Shown here: one piece after another, positions 1-9,108 of the stretch | How positions within the stretch are numbered: position 1 is the stretch's first letter | Layout of the letters: each line of letters begins with the position of its first letter | Made by a program: the position numbers and the translations under genes | Source: Planctomycetaceae bacterium | GTDB taxonomy: Bacteria; Planctomycetota; Planctomycetia; Pirellulales; Pirellulaceae | Reading direction: 5' to 3' | Length of the DNA stretch: 40,683 bases | Assembly: GCA_012729315.1 (NCBI GenBank) | Contig: JAAYDI010000201.1 | Coordinates: 1-40,683, forward strand | Notes under the pieces: generated by a model | Seen by the model: only the letters and a program-made list of their open reading frames with translations | Told to the model about the DNA's origin: nothing | Database searches by the model: none

Positions 1-639
1 CTCGAGTCACAGGTCCAGTTCTTCCTGGATCGGATCAAGGACGATCTGAAAGACGAGTCTGCGTATGAGGACGACACTGTCAAACGGGTGTCGCGCGACG
101 CCAACACTCTGGCGGTGCTGGCCCTGGTGCTTGGCAAGCACGATGAGGCGAACCGCTACCAGGCGTCGGCTGCCACGTTGCTCAACGGCTCGCTGGCGCT
201 GGCCGAGAAGTCCCAGGACTATCAGGCGGCGCGCAGTGCCTACGCACAACTGGTGGAGTCGCTCAACGGGCCGCACGGTGCGCAGGATCTGGCGTGGAAG
301 AGCGTGGGTAACATTGTGGACCTGATGCATCAGGTGCCCAGCCTCAACACGAAACTGCGCGGACAGGTGCGGAGTGCCGAGCGATTCTCCAAGTCGCCTG
401 ACGTGGCGGCCGGGCTGGCCGCGACACTGGCCGCCATCTCGCAGGTCGCGCTGTTCGACAACAGCTACTGTGCCGATCAGGCAGACCAGGCGAGCTGGGT
501 TGAACTGTGCGGGTTGATGCGGGATGCGGCGCGGGACGTGAATCAGGCGGTACGGAGCGGGGATCGGGACAGTGCGGTCGAGAATCTCAAGCCGCTCACC
601 CGCACTTGTGACGACTGCCACGCGCAGTTCAAAGACTGA
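1..639 (+). CDS. Cytochrome c'-like protein, C-terminal part
   Basis: The reading frame is open from the first base, so the true start lies outside the window; a GTG at 88 is only an internal alternative. The visible 212 residues are rich in Ala, Leu and Gln and look entirely helical. They end in a CDDCH heme motif about nine residues from the C-terminus. A four-helix bundle with a C-terminal CXXCH is the layout of class II cytochromes (cytochrome c' / c556), which are periplasmic electron-transfer or gas-binding proteins; the function here is inferred from that layout only. A second cysteine pair (in SYCADQ and ELCGLM) sits about 50 residues before the heme motif. No neighbouring respiratory genes are visible, and the next gene, glgX, starts about 210 bp downstream. 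Confidence 0.7.
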   Translation, partial: LESQVQFFLDRIKDDLKDESAYEDDTVKRVSRDANTLAVLALVLGKHDEANRYQASAATLLNGSLALAEKSQDYQAARSAYAQLVESLNGPHGAQDLAWKSVGNIVDLMHQVPSLNTKLRGQVRSAERFSKSPDVAAGLAATLAAISQVALFDNSYCADQADQASWVELCGLMRDAARDVNQAVRSGDRDSAVENLKPLTRTCDDCHAQFKD

Positions 640-851
640 CGCCGAGCGTGATCTTCTTGCGCGGCGTGCAGGGTTTCCCCGCGTGTCATAACTCAGTCGC
701 ACAGTGAAGTTTCGCCAGGTCTTGCGACAGACGGGCAGCCGCGCGTTTTTCGGCAATCGGCCGGCGAAATCGCGGCCGCGCGCGGTCCGGGGTGGTATGG
801 TTGCTCGTACTTCGAGACCTACATCTGGGAACGCGGCGAGGCCCCTCTATT

Positions 852-2936
852 ATGTTGATGCGACATCCCCACCCTGTTTTCCAATTCACCCACGCCATTC
901 CCTATGGTGCGGTGATTCACAACAGCGGCGTGCAGTTTGTCGTTTATAGTCGGTCAGCGACGGCGATGCGTCTCCTGCTCTATGACAATGTGCAGGACCG
1001 CGAGCCGTCCGACTCGATTCCATTTGACCATGATTCCGATCGCTTGGGGGATGTCTGGAGCCTGTTCGTTCCGGGGATCGGCCCGGGACAGCTGTACCAT
1101 TTCCAGGCCGAAGGACCGCACGACCCGGAACGCGGGTACTGGTTCGATGGCCGTGCGCGGTTGATCGATCCGTATGCCAAAGCCCTGGCCGGCTGCTTCC
1201 AGCGGTCGGACGACGGAATCGTGCGACCACCCAAGTGCGTGGTGGTCGACGATTACTTCGATTGGGAGGGGGATCGCCACCTGCGACGGGACTTGTCCGC
1301 CACGATCATCTACGAGATGCATGTGCGGGGATTCACACAGAGCAAGACGAGCGGCGTGAAGCACCCCGGCACGTATCTCGGCGTGATCGAGAAGATCCCG
1401 TACCTCCAGTCGTTGGGGGTCACGGCCGTCGAACTGATGCCCGTGCACGAGTTCCCGATTAACGACATCTGGGGCAACCGGCCGCGGCGCGGCAACTATT
1501 GGGGCTACGACCCGATGGCCTTCTTTGCGCCCCATCGCGGCTACGCGGTGGGGACCGAGCCGGGCTGCCAGGTGGTCGAGTTCAAGCAGATGGTCAAGGC
1601 GCTGCACGAGGCGGGTATTGAGGTGATTCTGGACGTGGTGTTCAACCACACGTGCGAAGGCAACGAGTTGGGGCCAGTGTTGTCCTTCAAAGGGCTGGAG
1701 AATCACGTCTATTATCACCTGGCCAACGGCGGCAGCCGCTACTGCAACTACTCGGGATGCGGCAACACGATCAACGGCAACCATCCGATTGTCCGCGAGC
1801 TGATCTTCAACTGCCTGCGGCACTGGGTCCACAATTACCACGTGGACGGATTCCGCTTCGACCTGGCGTCGATCTTGAGCCGCAACCGGCACGGCCATCT
1901 GGTGCCCAATCCGCCGCTGGTCGAAACGATTGCCGACGACCCGCTGCTGGCCGATACCAAGATCATTGCAGAGGCGTGGGATGCGGCCGGCGCCTATCAG
2001 GTCGGCTCGTTCTCCGATCACCTGCGGTGGGCCGAATGGAACGGGCGGTACCGGGACGACGTGCGGCGCTTCTGGCGCGGCGACCCCGGCATGCTCGGCG
2101 CCATGGCGACGCGGCTGTGCGGGTCGAGTGACCTGTACAAGCGGACGGGCCGGCCACCCACCTGCAGTATCAACTTCATCACGTCGCACGACGGCTTCAC
2201 GCTCAACGACCTGGTGACCTACAAGGACAAACACAACGAGGCGAACGGCGAAGGGAATCGCGACGGCGAGAACAACAACCTGAGCGACAACTATGGCGTC
2301 GAAGGGAACACCCGCCGCCAGCCGATTCGCGAGTTGCGGACCCGGCAGATCAAGAATATGGTGGCCACACTCCTCTTGAGCCAGGGGGTGCCGATGATCG
2401 TGGCTGGCGACGAGTGCCGGCGCACGCAGCACGGCAACAACAACGCCTATTGCCAGGACAACGAGATCTCCTGGTTCGACTGGCGGCTGGTGCGGCGCCA
2501 CGGCGACATCGTGCGATTCGTCCAGGCGCTGATCCGCTTCCGGCGCGCCCAAGCGGTTGTACGCCGCACCTGGTTCCTCACCGGAAAACCGGACGGTCAA
2601 CACAATCTGCCGGACGTGAGCTGGTTCAATCCGGAAGGGGGCAATGTCGACTGGGCCAATGCCGATCTGGCCATGACGTGCCTCCTGACCGCCACCGATC
2701 TGCCGGACGATCCGGCCGGGACCTCCCACCACGTCCTGCTGATGTTCAACTCCACACCCGATCCGCGCGAGTTCGTGGTGCCCGCCCTGGTGGCGAATCG
2801 ACGGTGGCGCCTGTTCATTGACACCGGGAGCCCTTCGCCCCACGACATCTACCCGGATCTGGATGGGCCCAGGTTGCCGGACCACCACCATGTAACGCTC
2901 ACGTACCGTTCGATGCAGGTTTTCGTGGCCGATTAG
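852..2936 (+). CDS. glgX: Glycogen debranching enzyme GlgX (GH13)
   Basis: Isoamylase-type glycoside hydrolase that removes alpha-1,6 branches from (phosphorylase-trimmed) glycogen in the cytoplasm. The protein is about 694 residues, close to the usual GlgX length. An N-terminal beta-sandwich (about 1-140) precedes the TIM barrel. All four GH13 regions are present: DVVFNH (Asp261), DGFRFD with nucleophile Asp337, AEAWD with acid/base Glu374, and TSHDG with Asp447. The frame stays open upstream to a GTG at 792, but the family N-terminus fits the ATG at 852 (or a second ATG at 858) better; no strong ribosome binding site decides between them. The stop is 21 bp from the stop of the convergent gene on the minus strand. 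No other glycogen gene is adjacent. Confidence 0.92.
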   Translation: MLMRHPHPVFQFTHAIPYGAVIHNSGVQFVVYSRSATAMRLLLYDNVQDREPSDSIPFDHDSDRLGDVWSLFVPGIGPGQLYHFQAEGPHDPERGYWFDGRARLIDPYAKALAGCFQRSDDGIVRPPKCVVVDDYFDWEGDRHLRRDLSATIIYEMHVRGFTQSKTSGVKHPGTYLGVIEKIPYLQSLGVTAVELMPVHEFPINDIWGNRPRRGNYWGYDPMAFFAPHRGYAVGTEPGCQVVEFKQMVKALHEAGIEVILDVVFNHTCEGNELGPVLSFKGLENHVYYHLANGGSRYCNYSGCGNTINGNHPIVRELIFNCLRHWVHNYHVDGFRFDLASILSRNRHGHLVPNPPLVETIADDPLLADTKIIAEAWDAAGAYQVGSFSDHLRWAEWNGRYRDDVRRFWRGDPGMLGAMATRLCGSSDLYKRTGRPPTCSINFITSHDGFTLNDLVTYKDKHNEANGEGNRDGENNNLSDNYGVEGNTRRQPIRELRTRQIKNMVATLLLSQGVPMIVAGDECRRTQHGNNNAYCQDNEISWFDWRLVRRHGDIVRFVQALIRFRRAQAVVRRTWFLTGKPDGQHNLPDVSWFNPEGGNVDWANADLAMTCLLTATDLPDDPAGTSHHVLLMFNSTPDPREFVVPALVANRRWRLFIDTGSPSPHDIYPDLDGPRLPDHHHVTLTYRSMQVFVAD

Positions 2937-2957
2937 GTGGGGGCTGGAAGTTCGAGA

Positions 2958-4040
2958 TCAGGGGGGCGAGATCCGGCGCGCATAACGGCGGTTGAAGATC
3001 TCGGGATCGAACGGGTCCTGCGCCGTGACGTTCTCGTCCCGAATGGCCGATGCAGCGGCGGGCGTGGCAGCGGCGGGCACGCCCGGATTCCCGGCAGGCT
3101 GGCTGCCGGGCACGGATGCATCCGGCTCCGTGCCGTGATGCGGCACTTGTGGCGACAACGGCAGCGCGTCGGTTGATCCGAGGTTCGTGGGCGACGTGCG
3201 GTTCACGGTACAGCGGTGGACCCACTCGACCAACTGATCGAGTTGCTCCGCATCGCGCTGGCCCAGCGTCGCGTGGGTACAGGTTCCATGGGCCGATGTC
3301 GCATTGACGAGCAGCAGGCTGTCCTCCGGTTTACCCAGGTCAATCTGCTGCATGGTCACGTGCAGATTGCTCTGCGTAAACCGCCGCGGCAGCGTCCGGC
3401 TCCAGTTCGGGTAGGCCAGACGGAACGACGAGCTGCAGTTCGGGCCATGACAGCCGCTCATGCCGCAGCGATTGATCAGGAGCGGCTGGATGACATTGGT
3501 GAATTGCTCCACAGTGCCGTCCGGCATGCTGCGCACCAGCTGGTCAAGGTCCGATTGGGTAGTGAGCAGCGGAGCCGGTGTCGACGTGGACCGCGCCGCA
3601 GTCGGCTGCTGTGCGGCCAGTCGCAGGCGTCGTTCAAACGTGGCCACCTCCGGACTGTCGGGCTCTAAACGCTGGGCAGCCATGAGCTGTTCCGCGGCCG
3701 ACCCCATCAGCTCATATCGCAGACACCAATCGGCCAGCGCCAAGTGATCGGCCACCGACCGCCGGGTCGGCAATCCGTCGCGCTTCTGCTGATACGCGTC
3801 CTCCAGCGTCTCACACTGCAGCTCGACACTGTCGGCCGGTACGCCCACTTCGTCCTGGCCGCCGAGCGTCACCACGTACCGGTCTCCAACGCGACTGATC
3901 TTGCCGCGCAAGACCCGACCGGTACGCAACACCAGAACTCCCGGCTGTGGCGTGAATTGCGGCTGATCGGCCGGACTACTACCCCAGACGCTCAGAATCA
4001 GAGCAGCCGAGATGCCCAATATGGAACGTGATTTGGCCAT
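2958..4040 (-). CDS. Secreted protein with CX4CH heme-like motif
   Basis: This 360-residue protein has an N-terminal hydrophobic signal-like segment (about 5-22) and a small beta-rich stretch (about 30-75) that reads like an Sm/SH3-type 'TGRVLRGKI' domain. A helical region with repeat-like character (about 85-140) follows. Around residues 180-290 is a domain containing CGMSGCHG (Cys192, Cys197, His198). That is a CX4CH motif rather than the normal CXXCH, with further cysteines shortly after (HGPNC) and near the end of the domain (HGTC, HRC). Planctomycete c-type proteins often carry such motifs after an 'xQPLLxxxC' lead, also seen here. The last 70 residues are Pro/Ala-rich and probably disordered. 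The ATG at 4040 begins the signal peptide; an in-frame ATG at 4067 is less likely. Heme binding is inferred. Confidence 0.65.
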   Translation of the reverse strand: MAKSRSILGISAALILSVWGSSPADQPQFTPQPGVLVLRTGRVLRGKISRVGDRYVVTLGGQDEVGVPADSVELQCETLEDAYQQKRDGLPTRRSVADHLALADWCLRYELMGSAAEQLMAAQRLEPDSPEVATFERRLRLAAQQPTAARSTSTPAPLLTTQSDLDQLVRSMPDGTVEQFTNVIQPLLINRCGMSGCHGPNCSSSFRLAYPNWSRTLPRRFTQSNLHVTMQQIDLGKPEDSLLLVNATSAHGTCTHATLGQRDAEQLDQLVEWVHRCTVNRTSPTNLGSTDALPLSPQVPHHGTEPDASVPGSQPAGNPGVPAAATPAAASAIRDENVTAQDPFDPEIFNRRYARRISPP

Positions 4041-4170
4041 AGCGGGGGGATGGTACGGCAAACCCATACCGGTCGCAAGGTCATTTCCGTACTGGCTGGT
4101 CCGGGGGGCGCGGATTATATTGGAGACCTGAGGGACGAGCCGGGTATCCCGCGCGGGAGGCTACCCGCAC

Positions 4171-4200
4171 CAGGAGGACAGACCGTACCAGGAGGACGGG
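4171..4200 (+). promoter_or_regulatory. Duplicated Shine-Dalgarno before acylphosphatase
   Basis: The 11-base sequence ACCAGGAGGAC occurs twice, about 20 bp apart, directly upstream of the acylphosphatase ATG at 4203. The second AGGAGG is correctly spaced (about 7 nt) and fixes the start codon. Confidence 0.6.
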
Positions 4201-4202
4201 CC

Positions 4203-4478
4203 ATGAGTCGCCAGTTGCGCGAAGTCTGGTACGCAGGCCATGTCCAGGGGGTCGGTTTTCGCTATACCGTGGCGAATCTGGCGCGGCGCTGGGAGGTAAC
4301 AGGATATGTGCGGAACCTGCCCGACGGCCGTGTCCATGTGGTAGTGGAAGGCGAAGTACGGGAGCTGGACGAGTTGCTCGAGGCGGTGGCGCAGCGGATG
4401 CAAGGCTACATTCGCGATGTCCGGCAAGACCGCCGACCGGCAACCAGGCAGTTCGTCGGGTTTGAGGTCCGCGCGTGA
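4203..4478 (+). CDS. acyP: Acylphosphatase
   Basis: Small cytoplasmic enzyme of 91 residues that hydrolyses acyl phosphates such as carbamoyl phosphate and 1,3-bisphosphoglycerate. The signature GHVQGVGFRYTV holds the phosphate-binding loop and catalytic Arg (about residue 22). GYVRNLPDGRV holds the catalytic Asn (about residue 40). The length is typical for the family. The upstream frame is open from 4050, but AGGAGG just before 4203 and the family N-terminus support the ATG at 4203. The gene stands between a divergent secreted protein and a membrane operon and shows no clear functional link to either. Confidence 0.93.
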   Translation: MSRQLREVWYAGHVQGVGFRYTVANLARRWEVTGYVRNLPDGRVHVVVEGEVRELDELLEAVAQRMQGYIRDVRQDRRPATRQFVGFEVRA

Positions 4479-4632
4479 TGGAGTGTACCGGGCAGTTGCG
4501 ACCCTCTGGCGGAGGGGCGGACGCGGGGTGTCGACGTATCTTTAGTGTCCGTCGAACATTCCGACGCGGCTGCACGTATGGAGCGGTTAGTCAGTCGGCA
4601 CACATATCGCATTGGGAAGTGGACGGCACAAG

Positions 4633-6201
4633 ATGGGACAATCGATGGTCTTGGGTTTGCTGAACGTCAAGGCAGTCAACACACTGACACCCCTGTGGCT
4701 GGTTGGCATCGGAGCGCTGGCGGGCGTTGTTCTGGTGGTGTTGTTTTTTGTCCTGCTGTGGGGCTTATCTGCCATTCCGGGGCTGTCGAGGCTGCGGCGT
4801 TCGGTGCAGGAATCCTGGTCGGTGGTGCGGGAGGGTGTGCTGTTTTATGTGCTCGTGGTGCTCCTGGTGTACGGCGGGATCGGTCTGCTGGGGACCTTTA
4901 TGTTGCGCCCGGTGGGCGAGTCGATGAGTATCCTGGCGTCGCTGCCGCGGTTGACGCAGGTGGGCACTGAGGAACACACGGCGACGGTTCCGAAGGGGCC
5001 GGCGGCGGCGAGCCCGGACGACGTGATGGTGGGTGAGGCGCATGAGGTGCCGGTGCAGTTCCGAGGCGAGGAATTGACTCAGCTGGAGATCACCAGCACG
5101 GAGAACCTGTCCGTTTCGTACGATCCGACAGCGGAAGTGAACACATTGGATTCGGTCAATGTGAAAGCGGGTGAGAAGTTCACCTGGCGGAGGCGGCCGA
5201 ATACCCAGAGCCCATTTGGCGAAGAGCCCATTGATCGGCTGTATATCCACAACCTGGGAGTCGACGATGCGACGATCAGCATCGTGACGCACACGGACGT
5301 GGTGCATCCTGAGGTGCGGTCGATCGTCATCACGGCGCTCGGCGTCTTCGGCCTGTTTCTGGTCTACTTCCTGCAGCACGCGCTGGTGCCGCGTCTGTCG
5401 GCGATCGCGCTGGCCACGTTCAAGTCGGAGGTGGCGCAGCCGCTGTTCATCATCATCATGGGTCTGGGGCTGTGCTTCCTGTTGCTCTCGATCTATATCC
5501 CGTACAACACGTTCGGTGAAGACATCAAGATGCTCAAGGATTCCGGGCTGACCTTGATCCGGGTGTTCTGCATTGCGCTGGCTGTCTGGGGGGCCAGCAC
5601 GACGTTGGCCGACGAGATTGAGGGGAAGACGGCGTTGACGGTGTTGTCGAAGCCGGTGCGGCGGCGCTCGTTCGTGATCGGCAAGTTCTTTGGGATCGGT
5701 TGGACGACCGCTTTGATGTTCGTCATCCTGGGGGCGGTGTTGCTGGCGGTCACGTCATACAAGATGATCTACGACGCCCGCGAGACGTCCCAGGAGGTGC
5801 CGACGTGGCAGGCGTGCTATCTGGAGATGTCGAGTGTCGTGCCCGGCCTGATGCTGGCGTTCATGGAAACGTTGGTGCTGGCGGCATTGAGTGTGGCAAT
5901 TTCCACACGTCTGCCGATGTTTGCCAACTTCATGATCTGTTTCACGGTCTACGTGTTGGGGCACCTGATTCCGTTGATATCGCAGGCGACGGAGGGGCGG
6001 TTTGAGATCGTGAAGTTCGTTGGCCGGTTCAGCGCGGCGATCTTTCCCAACTTGGAGGCGTTCGACCTGCAGACGGCGATTGCGGCGGGCATTGCCGTGC
6101 CAAAGGAATACCTGGGTTGGTCGTTGTTGTATTGCATCCTGTTCAGCATTGTGGCCATGTTGCTGGCGTTGATTCTGTTTGAGGACCGCGACCTGGCTTG
6201 A
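4633..6201 (+). CDS. ABC-2-type membrane permease
   Basis: A 522-residue integral membrane protein. Two N-terminal membrane segments lie at about 22-50 and 68-90. A soluble beta-rich extracytoplasmic domain follows (about 100-230, for example QFRGEELTQLEITS). At least six further hydrophobic segments occupy about 235-515. The stretch around ALAVWGASTTLADEIEGKTALTVLSKPV (read in two parts) matches the core of ABC-2-type permeases of the NosY/Gld kind, where 'E.E..T...LL.kPv.R' precedes a membrane helix. It has no nucleotide-binding domain of its own. The ATG at 4633 has GGAAGTGGACGG upstream; an in-frame TTG at 4612 is less likely. Its end lies 17 bp from the start of the degenerate ABC protein, so they form an operon. 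The substrate is unknown. Confidence 0.72.
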   Translation: MGQSMVLGLLNVKAVNTLTPLWLVGIGALAGVVLVVLFFVLLWGLSAIPGLSRLRRSVQESWSVVREGVLFYVLVVLLVYGGIGLLGTFMLRPVGESMSILASLPRLTQVGTEEHTATVPKGPAAASPDDVMVGEAHEVPVQFRGEELTQLEITSTENLSVSYDPTAEVNTLDSVNVKAGEKFTWRRRPNTQSPFGEEPIDRLYIHNLGVDDATISIVTHTDVVHPEVRSIVITALGVFGLFLVYFLQHALVPRLSAIALATFKSEVAQPLFIIIMGLGLCFLLLSIYIPYNTFGEDIKMLKDSGLTLIRVFCIALAVWGASTTLADEIEGKTALTVLSKPVRRRSFVIGKFFGIGWTTALMFVILGAVLLAVTSYKMIYDARETSQEVPTWQACYLEMSSVVPGLMLAFMETLVLAALSVAISTRLPMFANFMICFTVYVLGHLIPLISQATEGRFEIVKFVGRFSAAIFPNLEAFDLQTAIAAGIAVPKEYLGWSLLYCILFSIVAMLLALILFEDRDLA

Positions 6202-6218
6202 ACCCGCGGGGATTCCGC

Positions 6219-8027
6219 ATGCGTTGGCCCGATTTCACGTCTGCACGGCGTTTCGGGCGCACTACGACGGATCAGGTGACGCTCTGGACGCTCGGTGTCT
6301 GCGCGGCGCTGCTGCTGCCGCTGCTGGTATTGATCCTGGGTCTGGTCATCCACCTCGTATTGGGCAGGGCGCATGGGGTGATGCCGGGTGACTGGATTCT
6401 GTATCCCTGGACGTCGGGGCGGATCATTCCCTGGCCGTGGTTTGGCACGCGTGAGGCGTGTCTGTTTGCGTTGCTGGGAGGCGGGGTCCTGGTCGGTCTG
6501 TTGGAGGTGTGGGCCCAGTGGCTGTTCAACCGCGCGGTGCACCGCGCGGCGTCGGATGTGGTGGTACGGTTCCAGGCGGAGATTCATCGGCAGGCGTACC
6601 GGCTGGGATCGAGTGACCTGCTGGGTGGGCTTCGTTCGCCTCCGGAGTTGCTGGCCACGCAGACGGTGGCGGTGCTGCATCGCGGCCTGGTGAGCTGGTG
6701 GCGGGCCGTGCCGTACGCCGTGGTGGCGATCCTGGCGCTGGTGCTGATGGCGCTGGCGGTGAACGTCTGGTTAGCGCTGGTGGTGTTGCTGTCCGGAATC
6801 CTGGTGCGGCAGGTGTATTCGGTGATCGCAGCGCGCGCCGCGCGCCGCAGTCTGGTGTCGGAGCAGGCGGCGGAGGCGGCGTGGCAGAAGCTGCTGGAGA
6901 GCCTGCGCCTCATACCGCTGGTGACCGGCTACGGGCTGCCGGAAACACCTGGCCGGCCGCTCGGCGAGATGCTCGAGCAGTACCGCGCGGCGCAGATGCG
7001 ACGGGACGATCAGCGGGCGGCCCACGGCCCGACGCTGTTGCTGTTGTTGGTGCTGGCCGTGGCCTACGTGCTGCTGGTGGCCGGGCTCTCGCCTTCGGTG
7101 ACGGTGGCCGGCCTGGGGGTCCTGACCACCGCCGTCATCGTCGCCTCTTTCCCGGCGGCCCGGCTAAGCGGAGTGGCGGAGGCCGCGGCGGCAGCGGATC
7201 AGGCGGCCGGGGAACTCTTCGCCTACCTGCGACGGACCCCGGCGGTGCAGAACCTCGGCAGTGCTGTGCCGATCGATCGCTTGGTGGACTCGATTCGTTT
7301 CGAAGAGGTGACGCTGGCCAATGCCGCAGGAGACAAACTGCTGGACGCGTTCGACCTGACGATCGCGGCGCGGCAGCGTGTGGGGATCCTGTCGACGGAT
7401 CCGTCGGTGGCGCTGGCGCTGGCCGGACTCCTGATGCGGCTGTACGATCCGGCGGCGGGACGCGTCCTGTTTGACGGCTACGACATCGCCACTGCGACGC
7501 TCGAAACCGTGCGGGGGCAGGCGCTGATCGTGCCGGCCGACGGCATGCTTTTTGACGGGACCGTTCAGGAGAACATCACGTGCGGCGATGCCGGTTTCAC
7601 GATGTTGCAGATCAGCGATGCGGCCAAGCAGGCGCGGGCGCAGAGTTTCATCCTGGAGCTGCCGCACGGCTTCGCGACGCCGCTGGGTACCGACGGCCGG
7701 CAGCTCGACAGCGGCCAGGCGTTCTGTCTGGGGCTGGCCCGCGCACTGATACGCAACCCGTCGGTCCTGGTCGTGGAGGAACCGGACGCCCGTCTGGACC
7801 GGCCGGCCAAACAGCGGCTCAAGGAAGCGTTGCGGTGGGCCGGTGCAGACCGCACGCTGGTCGTGATTCCGACGCGGCTGAGCACGTTGCGCGCGCTGGA
7901 CAAGATCGTGCTCATCCACGACGGCAAGGTGCAGGCGGAAGGTACGCACCGTGAGTTGCTCAAGTCGAGCCGTCTGTACCGGTACTTGAACGTCGTGCGA
8001 TTCCGCGGCATTCGCAGCGTCAGCTGA
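6219..8027 (+). CDS. ABC exporter-like protein with degenerate ATPase domain
   Basis: This 602-residue protein has the layout of a half-ABC exporter: a transmembrane domain (about 1-330, four strongly hydrophobic blocks, probably six helices), then a C-terminal nucleotide-binding-domain fold (about 350-590). The fold is recognisable from FDLTIAARQRVGIL, LFDGTVQENI, LARALIRNPSVLVV and HDGKVQAEGTHREL. However, every ATP motif is altered. The Walker A position (about 389-400) reads ILSTDPSVALAL with no GK(S/T). The Q-loop Gln is Ala440. The signature is LDSGQ (496-500). The Walker B Asp is Glu520, and the H-loop His is Thr552. I therefore predict no ATP hydrolysis. GGGGA precedes the ATG at 6219; a TTG at 6198 would overlap the previous stop. 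It is probably a regulatory or structural partner of the ABC-2 permease. Confidence 0.78.
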   Translation: MRWPDFTSARRFGRTTTDQVTLWTLGVCAALLLPLLVLILGLVIHLVLGRAHGVMPGDWILYPWTSGRIIPWPWFGTREACLFALLGGGVLVGLLEVWAQWLFNRAVHRAASDVVVRFQAEIHRQAYRLGSSDLLGGLRSPPELLATQTVAVLHRGLVSWWRAVPYAVVAILALVLMALAVNVWLALVVLLSGILVRQVYSVIAARAARRSLVSEQAAEAAWQKLLESLRLIPLVTGYGLPETPGRPLGEMLEQYRAAQMRRDDQRAAHGPTLLLLLVLAVAYVLLVAGLSPSVTVAGLGVLTTAVIVASFPAARLSGVAEAAAAADQAAGELFAYLRRTPAVQNLGSAVPIDRLVDSIRFEEVTLANAAGDKLLDAFDLTIAARQRVGILSTDPSVALALAGLLMRLYDPAAGRVLFDGYDIATATLETVRGQALIVPADGMLFDGTVQENITCGDAGFTMLQISDAAKQARAQSFILELPHGFATPLGTDGRQLDSGQAFCLGLARALIRNPSVLVVEEPDARLDRPAKQRLKEALRWAGADRTLVVIPTRLSTLRALDKIVLIHDGKVQAEGTHRELLKSSRLYRYLNVVRFRGIRSVS

Positions 8028-8031
8028 GCGG

Positions 8032-9108
8032 TTACGCGGCGCGTTTCGCCGCCGGGCGGGCCAGCTCCGCGTGCGCCCGCGGACCTGCGACGCTCAACGA
8101 CGGGCTGTTCCAGCGGTGGGCGCGGATCGACGCCAGGATCTGTTCGGCGACGGCCAGCGCTTCCCGCCCTTGTTCGCCCGGCACGCGGACTGGAGCCCCC
8201 TGCTGGACCGACGCGACAAACTCGCGCTGTTCCTGCAGGATGGCGTTGGTCCGGGGGACCTGGAGTGTTTCGAGGCACAGCAGATCCCGGAACATGGATT
8301 CCTGCACCTGCGTGCGCTGGTCTGGGGGGCAGCTGGTCAGATCGACTTCACCCCGCAGCACCTCGGGAGCGGGGCGGATCACGCGCGCAGTGCTCTGCGC
8401 AAAATCGATCGCCGCATATGCCTGCTGGCTGTACACCTGCATGGAGCGCTGCGGCTCGTGGTTCACGCGGGACGCCTTGAGCACGGCCAGGCAGCCGTTG
8501 GCAAACTGCAGGCGGGCCAGCGCGAGGTCCTCGTGGGGGCCGAAGAGGGCCAGCCCCATCGCCTCCACGTCGACGACCGGACTGGCCGCGAGCGAGAGCA
8601 CGAGGTCGAGATCGTGGATCATCAGGTCCAACACAATACTGACGTCGGTCGAACGGAACGTGTAGATCCCGGCGCGCACCGCCTCGATGTACTGCGGGCC
8701 TGCCAGTTCGCCCGCGACTGCGTTCCAGGCCGGATTGAAGCGTTCGACATGGCCCACCTGCAGCACGAGACCGTGCCGGCGCGCCAGGGCGATCAGGCGG
8801 TTCGCCTCCGCCACCGTTCTGGTGATGGGCTTTTCGATCAGCACGTGGATGCCGGCGCTCAACAGCCGTTCCGCCACCTCGTGGTGGTGGGCGGTGGGTG
8901 TCGCGACGACAGCGGCGTCGACGCGATCGATCAGTTCATCGATGTGGGGCCAGGCTGGCACCGCACATTCGGCGGCCACACGCTCCCGCGCGGCCAGCGC
9001 AGGGTCCACGACACCGGCCAGCACCACGCTGTCCAGGGACTTGAGCAGACGCGCATGGATGGTGCCCAGATGGCCGCATCCCACCACAGCTACACGAAGT
9101 TGATTCAC
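8032..9108 (-). CDS. Gfo/Idh/MocA oxidoreductase, lipid A operon (GnnA-like candidate)
   Basis: NAD(P)-dependent sugar dehydrogenase family protein of 358 residues. The Rossmann motif GCGHLG is at 10-15 and the family EKP motif at 92-94, with a catalytic-type segment DLMIHDLDL (Asp161, His165) in the second domain. The ATG overlaps the stop of lpxA by 4 bp (9105-9108), so translation is probably coupled. In Acidithiobacillus and Leptospira the lpxA-associated Gfo/Idh protein GnnA oxidises UDP-GlcNAc at C3, and the transaminase GnnB then makes UDP-GlcNAc3N for lipid A. That role is an inference here; no gnnB-like aminotransferase is present in the window. The last 20 residues are Ala/Arg-rich and probably disordered. 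The gene converges with the ABC gene, leaving only 4 bp between stops. Confidence 0.85.
   Translation of the reverse strand: MNQLRVAVVGCGHLGTIHARLLKSLDSVVLAGVVDPALAARERVAAECAVPAWPHIDELIDRVDAAVVATPTAHHHEVAERLLSAGIHVLIEKPITRTVAEANRLIALARRHGLVLQVGHVERFNPAWNAVAGELAGPQYIEAVRAGIYTFRSTDVSIVLDLMIHDLDLVLSLAASPVVDVEAMGLALFGPHEDLALARLQFANGCLAVLKASRVNHEPQRSMQVYSQQAYAAIDFAQSTARVIRPAPEVLRGEVDLTSCPPDQRTQVQESMFRDLLCLETLQVPRTNAILQEQREFVASVQQGAPVRVPGEQGREALAVAEQILASIRAHRWNSPSLSVAGPRAHAELARPAAKRAA

Noticed and set aside
954-2891. Long open frame antisense to glgX
   Set aside because: It mirrors the glgX codons, has no family resemblance and arises from high GC in third positions.
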